From the NCBI GenBank assembly GCA_020352595.1, contig CP070682.1:1416963-1433210 (forward strand): DNA of 16,248 nucleotides. Reading direction: 5' to 3'. This stretch comes from a bacterium (GTDB lineage: Bacteria; BMS3Abin14). Shown piece after piece: positions 7,080 through 15,037 of the stretch. Both the position numbers and the translations under genes were made by a program. Each line of letters opens with the position of its first letter. The first letter of the stretch is position 1. A model generated the notes under the pieces. It saw nothing but the letters and a program-made list of their open reading frames with translations, did not search any database and was not told the origin of the DNA.

Positions 7080-8964
7080 CCTTGATCCTGTCTTCCATCT
7101 CCTCCCTGAGCCCCTGGATGTAGCCGCCGAGGAGGTCCTGCTGTCTCTGATACCACAGGGCCTGCTCCACGGTGGCGCGCTTCTCGTCGAGCTCCTGCTC
7201 AGTGGGTTCGACGAACTTTTCCAGGACGACGAAGTAGTGGGCCTGCCTGCCGCTGGCTACGACTGCCCTGCCGGGCTTGCCGAGACTGAAGGCTTCCCGG
7301 ATGATCTGCTCGGCGTCCTCGAACCTGTCAAGGGTCGTGTCCAGGACGGTGAAGGGTTCCGTCGTGACGGCCCTTTTCCTGAGGGAGGAGGCGAGGGAGT
7401 TCACGGACTCCCCTCCTTCAAATCCGGCCACCATCTCGCGGGCCTTTTCCAGTGCCAGGTCCATGGCTCTGCGGACCAGAAGGCCGCCCTCCACCCGGTC
7501 CCTGACCTCCTCGAGGTCGGGAATGAAGGAGTCGTTGCGCTCGACTGTCTGGAAGAGGTAGAGCTTTCCGTCCCTTTCGTAGATGTCCCCCACATCTTCC
7601 TCCTGCGTGCTGAACGCGGCCTCGAGGAGTTCCCGGGGAAGCTCGAGGGATTCCAGTTTGGATTGCCGGGAGAAAAGGGGTGTCCTGACGGTCAAAAGCC
7701 CCCTTTCCCCGGCGATGTCCGCCAGCGGCCGGCCGGACTTCTGAACGGCGTCCAGGAGATCGTCCGCGGCATCGTAGGCCTGCTCGAAGGCCCTGTCCCG
7801 CCGAAGCTGCTCCTCGATGGTCCCCCTGACCTCATCGAGGGGAATGACCCTGGAATCCCGGTCTTCGATGAGCTTGATGATCTCGAATCCCCTGGCGGTG
7901 GGGGTAGGATCGCTTATGCCACCCGGTTCCAGGTCGGCGGCGGCATTCCGGATAGAGCCGGTGAGGTCCGTTTCCTCCACGAAGCCCAGGTCCCCCCCCT
8001 TGAGGGCACTGTCCCGGTCGTCGGAAATCTCCCTTGCGGCCCTTTCAAAAGTGATCTCCCCGTTCCTGATCCGGGCGGCAACCTCCTCGGCCCGGACCCG
8101 GACATCGCTTATGCTCTCTGCCGGGGCGTCCGCCGGCAGGGAGAAGAGGATGTGGCTGAGGCGGTAGGCAGCCGGCTCGGTGTAGTCACGCTGGTGGCCG
8201 TCGTACCAGTCCTCCACCTCCTCGACAGGCACCGTCACCCGGTCCCTGAAATCGGCCGGGTCGATGACAGCGATGGCCTGCCTGAACCGCTCCGGGACCC
8301 TGTAGAGCTCGAGGTTCTCGTCGTAGAACTCCTCGATCTGGTCCCGGGTCGGGGGCGAGACCTTGCGCACGAAGTCGTTGGGGGTCAGGGTGACCACCGT
8401 GGCAACGGCCTTCCTGGTCATCAGCTGGAGGTTGTCCTGGATCTCCTGCGGCGTTACGACGGCCGAGGCCTGGATCAGCTCGGAGACCCTCTCGATGACG
8501 ATCTCCCTGCCGACGGAAGCCTCGTAAGCCTCTGCGGTCATACGGTTCAGGTCCAGGAATATCTGGTACCTCTGGGGTGAGAACACGCCGTTTTCCTGGA
8601 AGGCCTGTGTCGAGGCGATGCGGGACGCCACCTCGCCCGGAGCCACCTGCACCTCCAGACGGCGGGCGGCCTCCAGAAGAAGGTAACGCTCCACGAGGGC
8701 CCTGACCGCCTGCCCCTTGACATCAAGAAACTCGAGGGTGGCCGAATCCAGGTTGTCGTAAACCTGGCGGTAGGAGTCCACGAGGATGTTGTATATGTCG
8801 CGGTATTCGCTGTACGGGACGCGGACATCCCCTATGGTCAGGATGGTGTTGATGTCACGGTTCGTGTACGAGCCGACCCCCCAGAAGGCGAAGACGACCA
8901 CGATCCCGAACAGGAGGATCCGGATGACCCACGATCCCGCTTGCTTCCTCATGTAGTCAAGCAT
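7060..8964 (-). CDS. ppiD: PpiD-like periplasmic peptidyl-prolyl isomerase/chaperone, membrane-anchored
   Basis: A 634-residue protein with a short cytoplasmic start, one membrane anchor (~13-32, IRILLFGIVVVFAFWGVG), a SurA-N-like chaperone region (~35-230), a parvulin domain (~267-369) and a long C-terminal chaperone region. This is the order and length of PpiD, an inner-membrane foldase that assists proteins leaving the Sec translocon. The parvulin core has RLSHILF (His271), GGDLGF (323-328) and GFEIIKL, hallmarks of active parvulins; E. coli PpiD is reported to lack isomerase activity, so this copy could differ. The ATG at 8964 is preceded by AGGAGGT (plus-strand 8974-8980) with nine bases between, an excellent ribosome-binding site. 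It is divergent from mreB and probably has its own promoter near 9093-9120. The stop lies within the end of the neighbouring methyltransferase gene. Confidence 0.88.
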   Translation of the reverse strand: MLDYMRKQAGSWVIRILLFGIVVVFAFWGVGSYTNRDINTILTIGDVRVPYSEYRDIYNILVDSYRQVYDNLDSATLEFLDVKGQAVRALVERYLLLEAARRLEVQVAPGEVASRIASTQAFQENGVFSPQRYQIFLDLNRMTAEAYEASVGREIVIERVSELIQASAVVTPQEIQDNLQLMTRKAVATVVTLTPNDFVRKVSPPTRDQIEEFYDENLELYRVPERFRQAIAVIDPADFRDRVTVPVEEVEDWYDGHQRDYTEPAAYRLSHILFSLPADAPAESISDVRVRAEEVAARIRNGEITFERAAREISDDRDSALKGGDLGFVEETDLTGSIRNAAADLEPGGISDPTPTARGFEIIKLIEDRDSRVIPLDEVRGTIEEQLRRDRAFEQAYDAADDLLDAVQKSGRPLADIAGERGLLTVRTPLFSRQSKLESLELPRELLEAAFSTQEEDVGDIYERDGKLYLFQTVERNDSFIPDLEEVRDRVEGGLLVRRAMDLALEKAREMVAGFEGGESVNSLASSLRKRAVTTEPFTVLDTTLDRFEDAEQIIREAFSLGKPGRAVVASGRQAHYFVVLEKFVEPTEQELDEKRATVEQALWYQRQQDLLGGYIQGLREEMEDRIKVNEDLL

Positions 8965-9092
8965 CAGCCTGCAACCTCCTTAAGGCGGCCATCTGTCCGG
9001 AGGACCGCTCGACGGCCGACCCCGCTTGTCCCTGAAACCCGGAAAGAAAACGGCTCTTCGGCGTGCAACATGACGCTTCCGGGCAGTCGGAC

Positions 9093-9120
9093 ATTATAAG
9101 ATAATGGGTACCGAATGCAA
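9093..9120 (-). promoter_or_regulatory. Sigma-70-type promoter candidate for ppiD
   Basis: Read on the minus strand, a perfect TATAAT (-10, plus-strand 9093-9098) lies 16 bases after TTGCAT (-35, plus-strand 9115-9120, three matches to TTGACA). The resulting leader before the ppiD ATG would be about 120 bases. The -10 is convincing; the -35 is weak. Confidence 0.5.
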
Positions 9121-9184
9121 GGGAGGAAAGGAAACCCCAGGGGGAAAAACCGAAAAATTCAGGACAATCGTGCCTCTGGGGACG

Positions 9185-9213
9185 TTGAAATGAAAGAAAC
9201 GTTCTGTTAATAT
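9185..9213 (+). promoter_or_regulatory. Sigma-70-type promoter candidate for the mreB operon
   Basis: TTGAAA (-35, 9185-9190) is followed, after exactly 17 bases, by TAATAT (-10, 9208-9213). A TG dinucleotide at 9205-9206 gives an extended -10. It lies about 92 bases upstream of the mreB ATG and is the only good candidate in front of the five-gene elongation operon. Confidence 0.55.
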
Positions 9214-9275
9214 CCGTTGGCTGTATATTGACGGCTCCCTGGAAATCACCATCAGGAGCGTTTCCCGGCCGCTGA

Positions 9276-10343
<1,068 letters not shown>

Positions 10344-10346
10344 ATC

Positions 10347-11204
10347 ATGCCTGGTCCGGGCGGCACCTTGCGCGATTTTCTCGCGCGCCGCCGCGAGGGG
10401 CTGCTCCTGGTGCTCCTCGTCGCCCTATCCCTGCTCATCATCTCAAGACAGGTGCGCGACCCTGGCGGGATGACCTACTTCCGCAAGGCTGTCATCGCCG
10501 TCACCACCCCTTTCCAGAGCGGGTTCCGTGCGGTAACGGGGGGCATCAGCCGGGTCTGGAACGGGTACGTCTTCCTCTTCGGCGTCCGGACGGAGAACAG
10601 GAGGCTCCGTGAGGAGGTGGGGAGGCTGCGAAGCGAGGTTCAGGAACTGCGAGAGGAGCTTTTCCGGGCGGGACGCCTTGAGGAATTCGCGGCCTACCGC
10701 TCCGAGACGGGTTTTGAAGGGATCGCGGGCAGGGTCATCGGAGAATCCCCGGACCCCTGGACCAGGACCGTCGTGGTCAATCTGGGCAGCAGTGACGGCG
10801 TCCAGCGGGGCATGCCGGTGGTCACGCCGGCGGGACTCGTGGGCAGGGTGGTGGAAGTGGCGGGGCGCAGCTGCGTCGTGAGGCTCATCGTGGACCGGTC
10901 CTCGCGGGTCCCGGTCCTCGTGAGCCGGTCCAGGGCGAGGGCCGTTCTGGAAGGCGAGAATTCGGGAACCTGCCAGCTGAAGTATCTCGACCGCACGGAG
11001 GACGTTGCCGAGGGCGACACCGTGATCACGAGCGGCCTCGCGGGTATCTTCCCCAGGGGTGTTGAAGTGGGAACCATCACCCAGGTCATCAAGCGCAATC
11101 ATGGTCTTTATCAGTACGCCAAGCTGCTGCCGAAGGCTCCCCTGGGGCGGCTCGAGGACGTGCTCATCCTTGAGCTCCAGGGGGGGCAGGAGCCGGAGCT
11201 GTGA
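10347..11204 (+). CDS. mreC: Rod shape-determining protein MreC
   Basis: A 285-residue bitopic protein with a basic start (RRREG), one membrane helix (~17-33), a coiled coil (~82-115, repeating RLREEV/RLRSEV/ELREEL) and a periplasmic beta-rich region (~125-278) containing SPDPWTRTVVVNLGSSDGV and GMPVVTPAGLVGRV, typical of MreC. MreC dimers bridge the cytoplasmic MreB filaments to periplasmic PBP2 and switch it to an active form. The ATG comes three bases after the mreB stop codon, with only a weak AGAGAG purine stretch in front, so translation probably depends on coupling to mreB. It overlaps mreD by four bases. Confidence 0.95.
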   Translation: MPGPGGTLRDFLARRREGLLLVLLVALSLLIISRQVRDPGGMTYFRKAVIAVTTPFQSGFRAVTGGISRVWNGYVFLFGVRTENRRLREEVGRLRSEVQELREELFRAGRLEEFAAYRSETGFEGIAGRVIGESPDPWTRTVVVNLGSSDGVQRGMPVVTPAGLVGRVVEVAGRSCVVRLIVDRSSRVPVLVSRSRARAVLEGENSGTCQLKYLDRTEDVAEGDTVITSGLAGIFPRGVEVGTITQVIKRNHGLYQYAKLLPKAPLGRLEDVLILELQGGQEPEL

Positions 11205-11716
11205 GGCTGGTCTATTTCCTGATCCTGGGGGGAGCGGCCCTGTTTGCCCAATCCACGGTCATCCCCTTTCTCCTCCCCTACTGGCTCGTCTCGGGGATGG
11301 ATCTGCCCCTCATCGTCGTCGTTCATGTAGCCCTTACCCGAGGCAAGGTGCACGGCATGATGGCGGGCGCCGCCCTGGGATACCTCCAGGACGCCATGAG
11401 CGGCGGCGTCATCGGCATCAACGGCCTGGCCAAGATCGTGGGCGGTTTTTCCGGAGGATACCTGAGGGAGAAGTTCTTCGTCAGCAGCATCGCCCACCGT
11501 GCCGGTTCCGTCGCCGGGGCCGTCCTCTTCTCCGTCCTCTCCAAGGTCGTGGTGCTCTCGCTTTTTGCCCAGCCGCGGCCTGGACTCCTCTCCCCCCTCC
11601 TTCTGTGGACCTTCATGGGCAATGCCCTGCTGGCCCTCGCATCGCACTCCCTTCTGGTCCGCCTTGAGGGCAGGGCCGGCATACGACGGGAGGAGGAATT
11701 GAGCCTGGGGGACTGA
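11201..11716 (+). CDS. mreD: Rod shape-determining protein MreD
   Basis: A 171-residue polytopic membrane protein with about five or six hydrophobic helices, including MRLVYFLILGGAALFAQS at the N terminus and GSVAGAVLFSVLSKVVVLSL near 102-121. The MDLPLIVV...G....G...GYLQDAMSGG pattern (33-69) is typical of MreD. MreD partners with MreC in the elongasome membrane complex. I take the GTG at 11201, whose GTGA overlaps the mreC TGA and which has AGGAG (11188-11192) upstream. The protein diverges quickly between phyla, so position between mreC and mrdA is part of the evidence. Confidence 0.92.
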   Translation: MRLVYFLILGGAALFAQSTVIPFLLPYWLVSGMDLPLIVVVHVALTRGKVHGMMAGAALGYLQDAMSGGVIGINGLAKIVGGFSGGYLREKFFVSSIAHRAGSVAGAVLFSVLSKVVVLSLFAQPRPGLLSPLLLWTFMGNALLALASHSLLVRLEGRAGIRREEELSLGD

Positions 11717-11719
11717 CAG

Positions 11720-13585
11720 ATGGATCCCATCGCGCAGCGCTCCGGGCAGCCCCTCCCCGGAGTCGAGAGAAAGCTCGCCGTCGCCCTCGTGACCCTCGCC
11801 CTGGTCTTTCTCGGGCTGACCCTCCACTTCTGGCGACTCCAGATCCTCCAGCACTCAAGATATCAGAAGCTGGCCGACAACAACCGAATCCGGCTGCTGG
11901 ACATGCCCGCCACGCGTGGGATCATCACCGATCGAAACGGAGTCATCCTCGCGGACAGCACCCCCGATTTCTCCCTGGCCGTCGTCAAGGAGGACATGAT
12001 CGCCCAACCTGTGGATGAGATCGAGGCCCTCGCGCGGCTTCTGGGCCTGGAGCCCGAGCAGTTCAAGGAACGGTACCTGGAAGGGGGGACGGGGATCCCC
12101 TATCGTCCTGTGCGCGTCTTCGACCACCTTGGCCCCAGGGAGGTGGCCATCTTCGAGGCGGATCAGGACCTCTTCCCCGGGGTCATCCTGCAGGTGGTTC
12201 CCAGGAGACACTATCCCTTTGGGGAGACGGCAGCCCACGTCCTGGGCTATGTCGGGGAGATATCACAGACGCAGATCAGGTCGGGGCAGTATCCCGGTGC
12301 CAGTCGAGGGGACAATATCGGCAAGTATGCCATCGAAAAGGCTTATGACGACTACCTCAGGGGCAAGGACGGTGGCCGCCAGGTGGAAGTGGATGCCCGG
12401 GGCCGGGAGCTGAACGTCCTCGGCGTCACGGAACCCGTGCCGGGAGCCAATGTCCGGTTGACTCTCGATATAGAGCTTCAGCTGGATCTGGAACGGGCTT
12501 TCGGGGACAGCAGGGGCGCCGGTGTCGTGCTCAATGCCCAGACGGGAGAGGTGCTGGCCATGGTGAGCAGGCCGGCCTTCGACCCCAACGAGTTCTCCCT
12601 GCGCATGGGAACGCAGAGGTGGAACGAGATCCTCACGGATCCGGGCCATCCCCTCCAGAGCCGGGCCCTGCAGGGTGTCTACCCCCCGGGTTCGACCTTC
12701 AAGGTGGTCACCGCCATCGCCGCCCTGATGGAGAAGGCGGTCGCCGAGGATGAAAACCTTTTCTGTTCGGGCGGCTACTACTACGGCAGACGGATCTACA
12801 GGGACTGGAGGCCGGGAGGGCACGGCAGAGTGAACATGCACAAGGGCATCGTGGAATCCTGCGACGTGTATTTCTACCAGATGGGGGAGAGGGTCGGGAT
12901 GGATGCCCTCGCCATGTGGGCGTCGGTCCTGGGCCTCGGTCGGAAGACGGGAATAGACCTGCCGGGGGAGGCGGAGGGGCTCATCCCTTCCCCCGACTGG
13001 AAGAATCGTGAGCGCGGCGAGGTCTGGTTCCCGGGCGAGACCCTCTCCGCTTCCATCGGCCAGGGCTATGTCCTGGTGACGCCCCTGCAGCTGGCCAACC
13101 TGTACGCCACCATAGCCCGGAGCGGCATGCACATGGACCCCTTTCTCGTGAGCGGCATCTCGGATGTCAATGGCATGGAGCTCTACCGGCGGGATCCCAC
13201 GGTCAAGAGAGAGACCGAGATACCGGATGAGGTCTGGAACACCGTCACCGGATCCCTTCAGGGGGTCGTTGGCGAGAGCCGGGGTACCGGCAGGGCCGCC
13301 GCTGTCGCCGGCCTGAAGGTCGCCGGCAAGACGGGCACCGCCCAGGTGGTCAGGCTCCAGGACATGGAAGGAAGGGATGAGGAAGAGATCCCCTACGAGC
13401 TCAGGGATCACGCGTGGTTCGCGGGCTTCGCGCCGGCGGACCGTCCCAGGGTCGTCGCGGTGGTTGTGGTGGAGCATGGGGGACACGGCGCCTCCGCGGC
13501 GGCGCCCATTGTGGGGAGGATCCTGAAGAAATACGTCAAGACCTATCACCCTGACCTCCTCGATCCGCCTGCACCGGGGACATGA
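11720..13585 (+). CDS. mrdA: Penicillin-binding protein 2 (elongasome transpeptidase)
   Basis: A 621-residue class B PBP. It has one membrane helix (~18-37), a pedestal/dimerisation region (~60-230, beginning LDMPATRGIITDRNG) and a transpeptidase domain with the three expected motifs: S325-T-F-K328 (catalytic Ser in PPGSTFK), S380-C-D382 (SxN/SxD box) and K537-T-G-T in AGKTGTAQ. PBP2 cross-links glycan strands made by RodA during side-wall growth and is the target of mecillinam-type beta-lactams. The length fits PBP2 rather than the division PBP3, and the neighbours mreD and rodA settle it. The ATG is three bases past the mreD stop codon with GGGGG eight bases upstream; the 3' end overlaps rodA by four bases. 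Confidence 0.96.
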   Translation: MDPIAQRSGQPLPGVERKLAVALVTLALVFLGLTLHFWRLQILQHSRYQKLADNNRIRLLDMPATRGIITDRNGVILADSTPDFSLAVVKEDMIAQPVDEIEALARLLGLEPEQFKERYLEGGTGIPYRPVRVFDHLGPREVAIFEADQDLFPGVILQVVPRRHYPFGETAAHVLGYVGEISQTQIRSGQYPGASRGDNIGKYAIEKAYDDYLRGKDGGRQVEVDARGRELNVLGVTEPVPGANVRLTLDIELQLDLERAFGDSRGAGVVLNAQTGEVLAMVSRPAFDPNEFSLRMGTQRWNEILTDPGHPLQSRALQGVYPPGSTFKVVTAIAALMEKAVAEDENLFCSGGYYYGRRIYRDWRPGGHGRVNMHKGIVESCDVYFYQMGERVGMDALAMWASVLGLGRKTGIDLPGEAEGLIPSPDWKNRERGEVWFPGETLSASIGQGYVLVTPLQLANLYATIARSGMHMDPFLVSGISDVNGMELYRRDPTVKRETEIPDEVWNTVTGSLQGVVGESRGTGRAAAVAGLKVAGKTGTAQVVRLQDMEGRDEEEIPYELRDHAWFAGFAPADRPRVVAVVVVEHGGHGASAAAPIVGRILKKYVKTYHPDLLDPPAPGT

Positions 13586-14673
13586 CCATGAGAGCCATCG
13601 TGAACCTGAGGAGGTTCGACCTCCTGCTTCTGGGCTGCACGCTGGCCCTCTCCGCCGTGGGGATCATGGTCATAACGTCCGCCACAAGCGGAGGACCCTA
13701 CTCCGGGTATCCGGGCCGCCAGGCCTATTGGCTGGCCGTGGCCCTTGCCGCCTATTTTCTTGGGTATTACGCCGACCGGAGGTACCTCGAAAGGGGAGCC
13801 TACATCCTCTACGGCGTCGTGCTCACCGTCCTGCTGGCGCTGGCCGTGGCGGGGAAGGTAACGGGGGGCGTTCAGCGGTGGATCCACGTGGGCGGGCTGA
13901 CCTTCCAGCCTTCCGAGCTGGCCAAGGTGACCCTCGTCCTCGCTCTGGCCCGGTACTTCAACCGCCGCAAATCACAGCCTCCCTTCGGCCTGGAGGAGAT
14001 GGTGACCCCGGTGCTCCTGGTGGCGGCCTATGCCCTCCCTGTGGCCATGCAGCCCGATCTTGGGACCGCCATGTTCCTGGTCATCATCTCCGTACCGGTG
14101 ATCTTTTTCGTGGGCGTGCGCTGGCCGGCCGTGCTCGTCATGCTCTTCGGTGCCGCAGCGGCCGCCCCTTCCCTCTTCTTCTCTCTCAAACCGTATCAGC
14201 GGGAGAGGATCCTCAACTTCCTGAGGCCGGACCGGGACCCCCTGGGAACCGGCTATCACGTCGTGCAGTCCAAGATCGCCATCGGATCGGGGGGGCTTTT
14301 CGGCAAGGGGTTCCAGCAGGGTACCCAGTCCCAGCTGCGTTTCATACCGGAACAGCATACCGACTTCGTCTTTTCCGTCCTGGCCGAGGAGTTCGGTTTC
14401 GTGGGGGTCCTCATCGTCCTTGGACTCCTGGCGTTCCTGACGGTGTACCTGTTCAGCTACCTCGAGTTCGCCAAGACCCGGTTCTCCTTCCTCCTGGTCG
14501 TGGGGGTGACCTGCACCTTCACCCTGCAGGCCGCCATCAACATCGCCATGGCCGCCGGCCTGCTGCCGGTGGTGGGGCTGCCCCTGCCCCTGCTCAGTTA
14601 CGGAGGGTCCTCCCTCGTGACCACATACCTCGGTTTCGGGATCATCGCAGGCTACCGCAGGCGTCGTACCTGA
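13582..14673 (+). CDS. rodA: Peptidoglycan glycosyltransferase RodA (SEDS family)
   Basis: A 363-residue SEDS protein with about ten membrane helices. Signature segments are GGVQRWIHVGGLTFQPSELAK (~94-114), the catalytic-region MQPDLGTAMF (D159), GTGYHVVQSKIAIGSGG in the large extracytoplasmic loop, and the C-terminal PVVGLPLPLLSYGGSSL. RodA polymerises lipid II into glycan and forms a complex with PBP2, the adjacent upstream gene. FtsW is the main alternative, but linkage to mreBCD/mrdA identifies RodA. The start is the ATGA overlap with the mrdA stop; a second ATG six bases later is possible. It is the last gene of the operon. Confidence 0.96.
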   Translation: MTMRAIVNLRRFDLLLLGCTLALSAVGIMVITSATSGGPYSGYPGRQAYWLAVALAAYFLGYYADRRYLERGAYILYGVVLTVLLALAVAGKVTGGVQRWIHVGGLTFQPSELAKVTLVLALARYFNRRKSQPPFGLEEMVTPVLLVAAYALPVAMQPDLGTAMFLVIISVPVIFFVGVRWPAVLVMLFGAAAAAPSLFFSLKPYQRERILNFLRPDRDPLGTGYHVVQSKIAIGSGGLFGKGFQQGTQSQLRFIPEQHTDFVFSVLAEEFGFVGVLIVLGLLAFLTVYLFSYLEFAKTRFSFLLVVGVTCTFTLQAAINIAMAAGLLPVVGLPLPLLSYGGSSLVTTYLGFGIIAGYRRRRT

Positions 14674-14674
14674 G

Positions 14675-14700
14675 CCGGGGAGCGTACCGCCGGCCCCCGG
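14675..14700 (+). terminator. Weak hairpin just after rodA
   Basis: CCGGGG (14675-14680) pairs with CCCCGG (14695-14700) around a 14-base loop, directly after the rodA stop codon, followed by ATCTTCCTGT rather than a clean T run. It may help end the operon transcript but is a poor intrinsic terminator. Confidence 0.2.
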
Positions 14701-14858
14701 ATCTTCCTGTAAGCCGTGGCTGTGGCGGGATCAGCGCCTGCCCTCCGGGCCAGGAAAGGGCCGGATCGGCAGGGGGCCGGTGGAAGACACGGTGAGTGGA
14801 GGCGGGATCGGGGGGCGGAACCTGTGGAGGGCAGCGGAAAACCCGGGCCCATGGGGCG

Positions 14859-14877
14859 CTAGCAGGCTGCTGAAAAA
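14859..14877 (+). repeat. Left terminal inverted repeat
   Basis: CTAGCAGGCTGCTGAAAAA. Its first 18 bases are the reverse complement of the right end with a single C/G difference at the ninth base. Confidence 0.75.
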
Positions 14878-14998
14878 CCCCTGGAAACGCAGCCTGATAT
14901 GGCGACGCGGGGGTCCCTCCATGGCGGGACCCGGATCCGAGCTGTAAAAACAGGAAGGATCTGCGAGGGTTGACCCGGGGAGCCCCAGGCAACCCGAC

Positions 14999-15027
14999 GC
15001 TGAAAAGTCCACAAGGGACTTTTCAGC
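14999..15027. repeat. Perfect 12-bp stem-loop at the right end of the element
   Basis: GCTGAAAAGTCC (14999-15010) and its exact complement at 15016-15027 flank a 5-base loop. The right arm overlaps the right terminal repeat, so it can pair either locally here or with the far left end of the element. There is no T run after the stem on either strand. Confidence 0.7.
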
Positions 15028-15037
15028 ACCCTGCTAG
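15020..15037 (-). repeat. Right terminal inverted repeat
   Basis: TTTTCAGCACCCTGCTAG, the partner of the left end. Its outer CTAG covers the stop codon of the HD-GYP gene (plus-strand CTA at 15034-15036). Confidence 0.75.

Larger units (their letters stand above)
14674..15033. other. Intergenic region between convergent rodA and the HD-GYP regulator gene
   Basis: A 360-bp gap. The left half (14674-14858) is GC-rich with no credible gene or strong signal beyond one weak hairpin. The right half is the inverted-repeat element listed separately. Open frames crossing it have Pro/Arg/Ser-rich, unfold-like translations with no family resemblance. Confidence 0.6.
14859..15037. mobile_element. 179-bp MITE-like element with terminal inverted repeats
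   Basis: The two ends match as inverted repeats over 18 bases with one mismatch, both beginning with CTAG on their outer side. The interior has no coding potential but at least three further hairpins: 14911-14917 with 14926-14932, GGGTTG/CAACCC at 14967-14972 and 14990-14995 with inner pairing, and a perfect 12-bp stem next to the right end. Small size, inverted termini and no gene are what is expected of a miniature inverted-repeat transposable element moved in trans by a transposase, or a large REP-like element. If CTAG is a duplicated target, the mobile core is 14863-15033. No other copy is visible in this window, so mobility is inferred. Confidence 0.6.

Noticed and set aside
7237..8580. 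A 447-codon plus-strand frame within ppiD
   Set aside because: It is antisense to a well-supported ppiD, with no domain and no start signal.
12263..13549. A 428-codon minus-strand frame opposite mrdA
   Set aside because: It is entirely antisense to PBP2, whose catalytic motifs are intact; the translation is unremarkable and His/Arg-rich.
14642..14992. A possible 116-residue gene on the minus strand after rodA
   Set aside because: It starts inside the inverted-repeat element and ends in rodA. It has no ribosome-binding site, a Pro/Arg/Ser-rich composition and no family resemblance.
14999..15027. The perfect stem-loop as an intrinsic terminator for the HD-GYP gene or rodA
   Set aside because: There is no U tract after the stem on either strand, so it is recorded as a repeat rather than a terminator.
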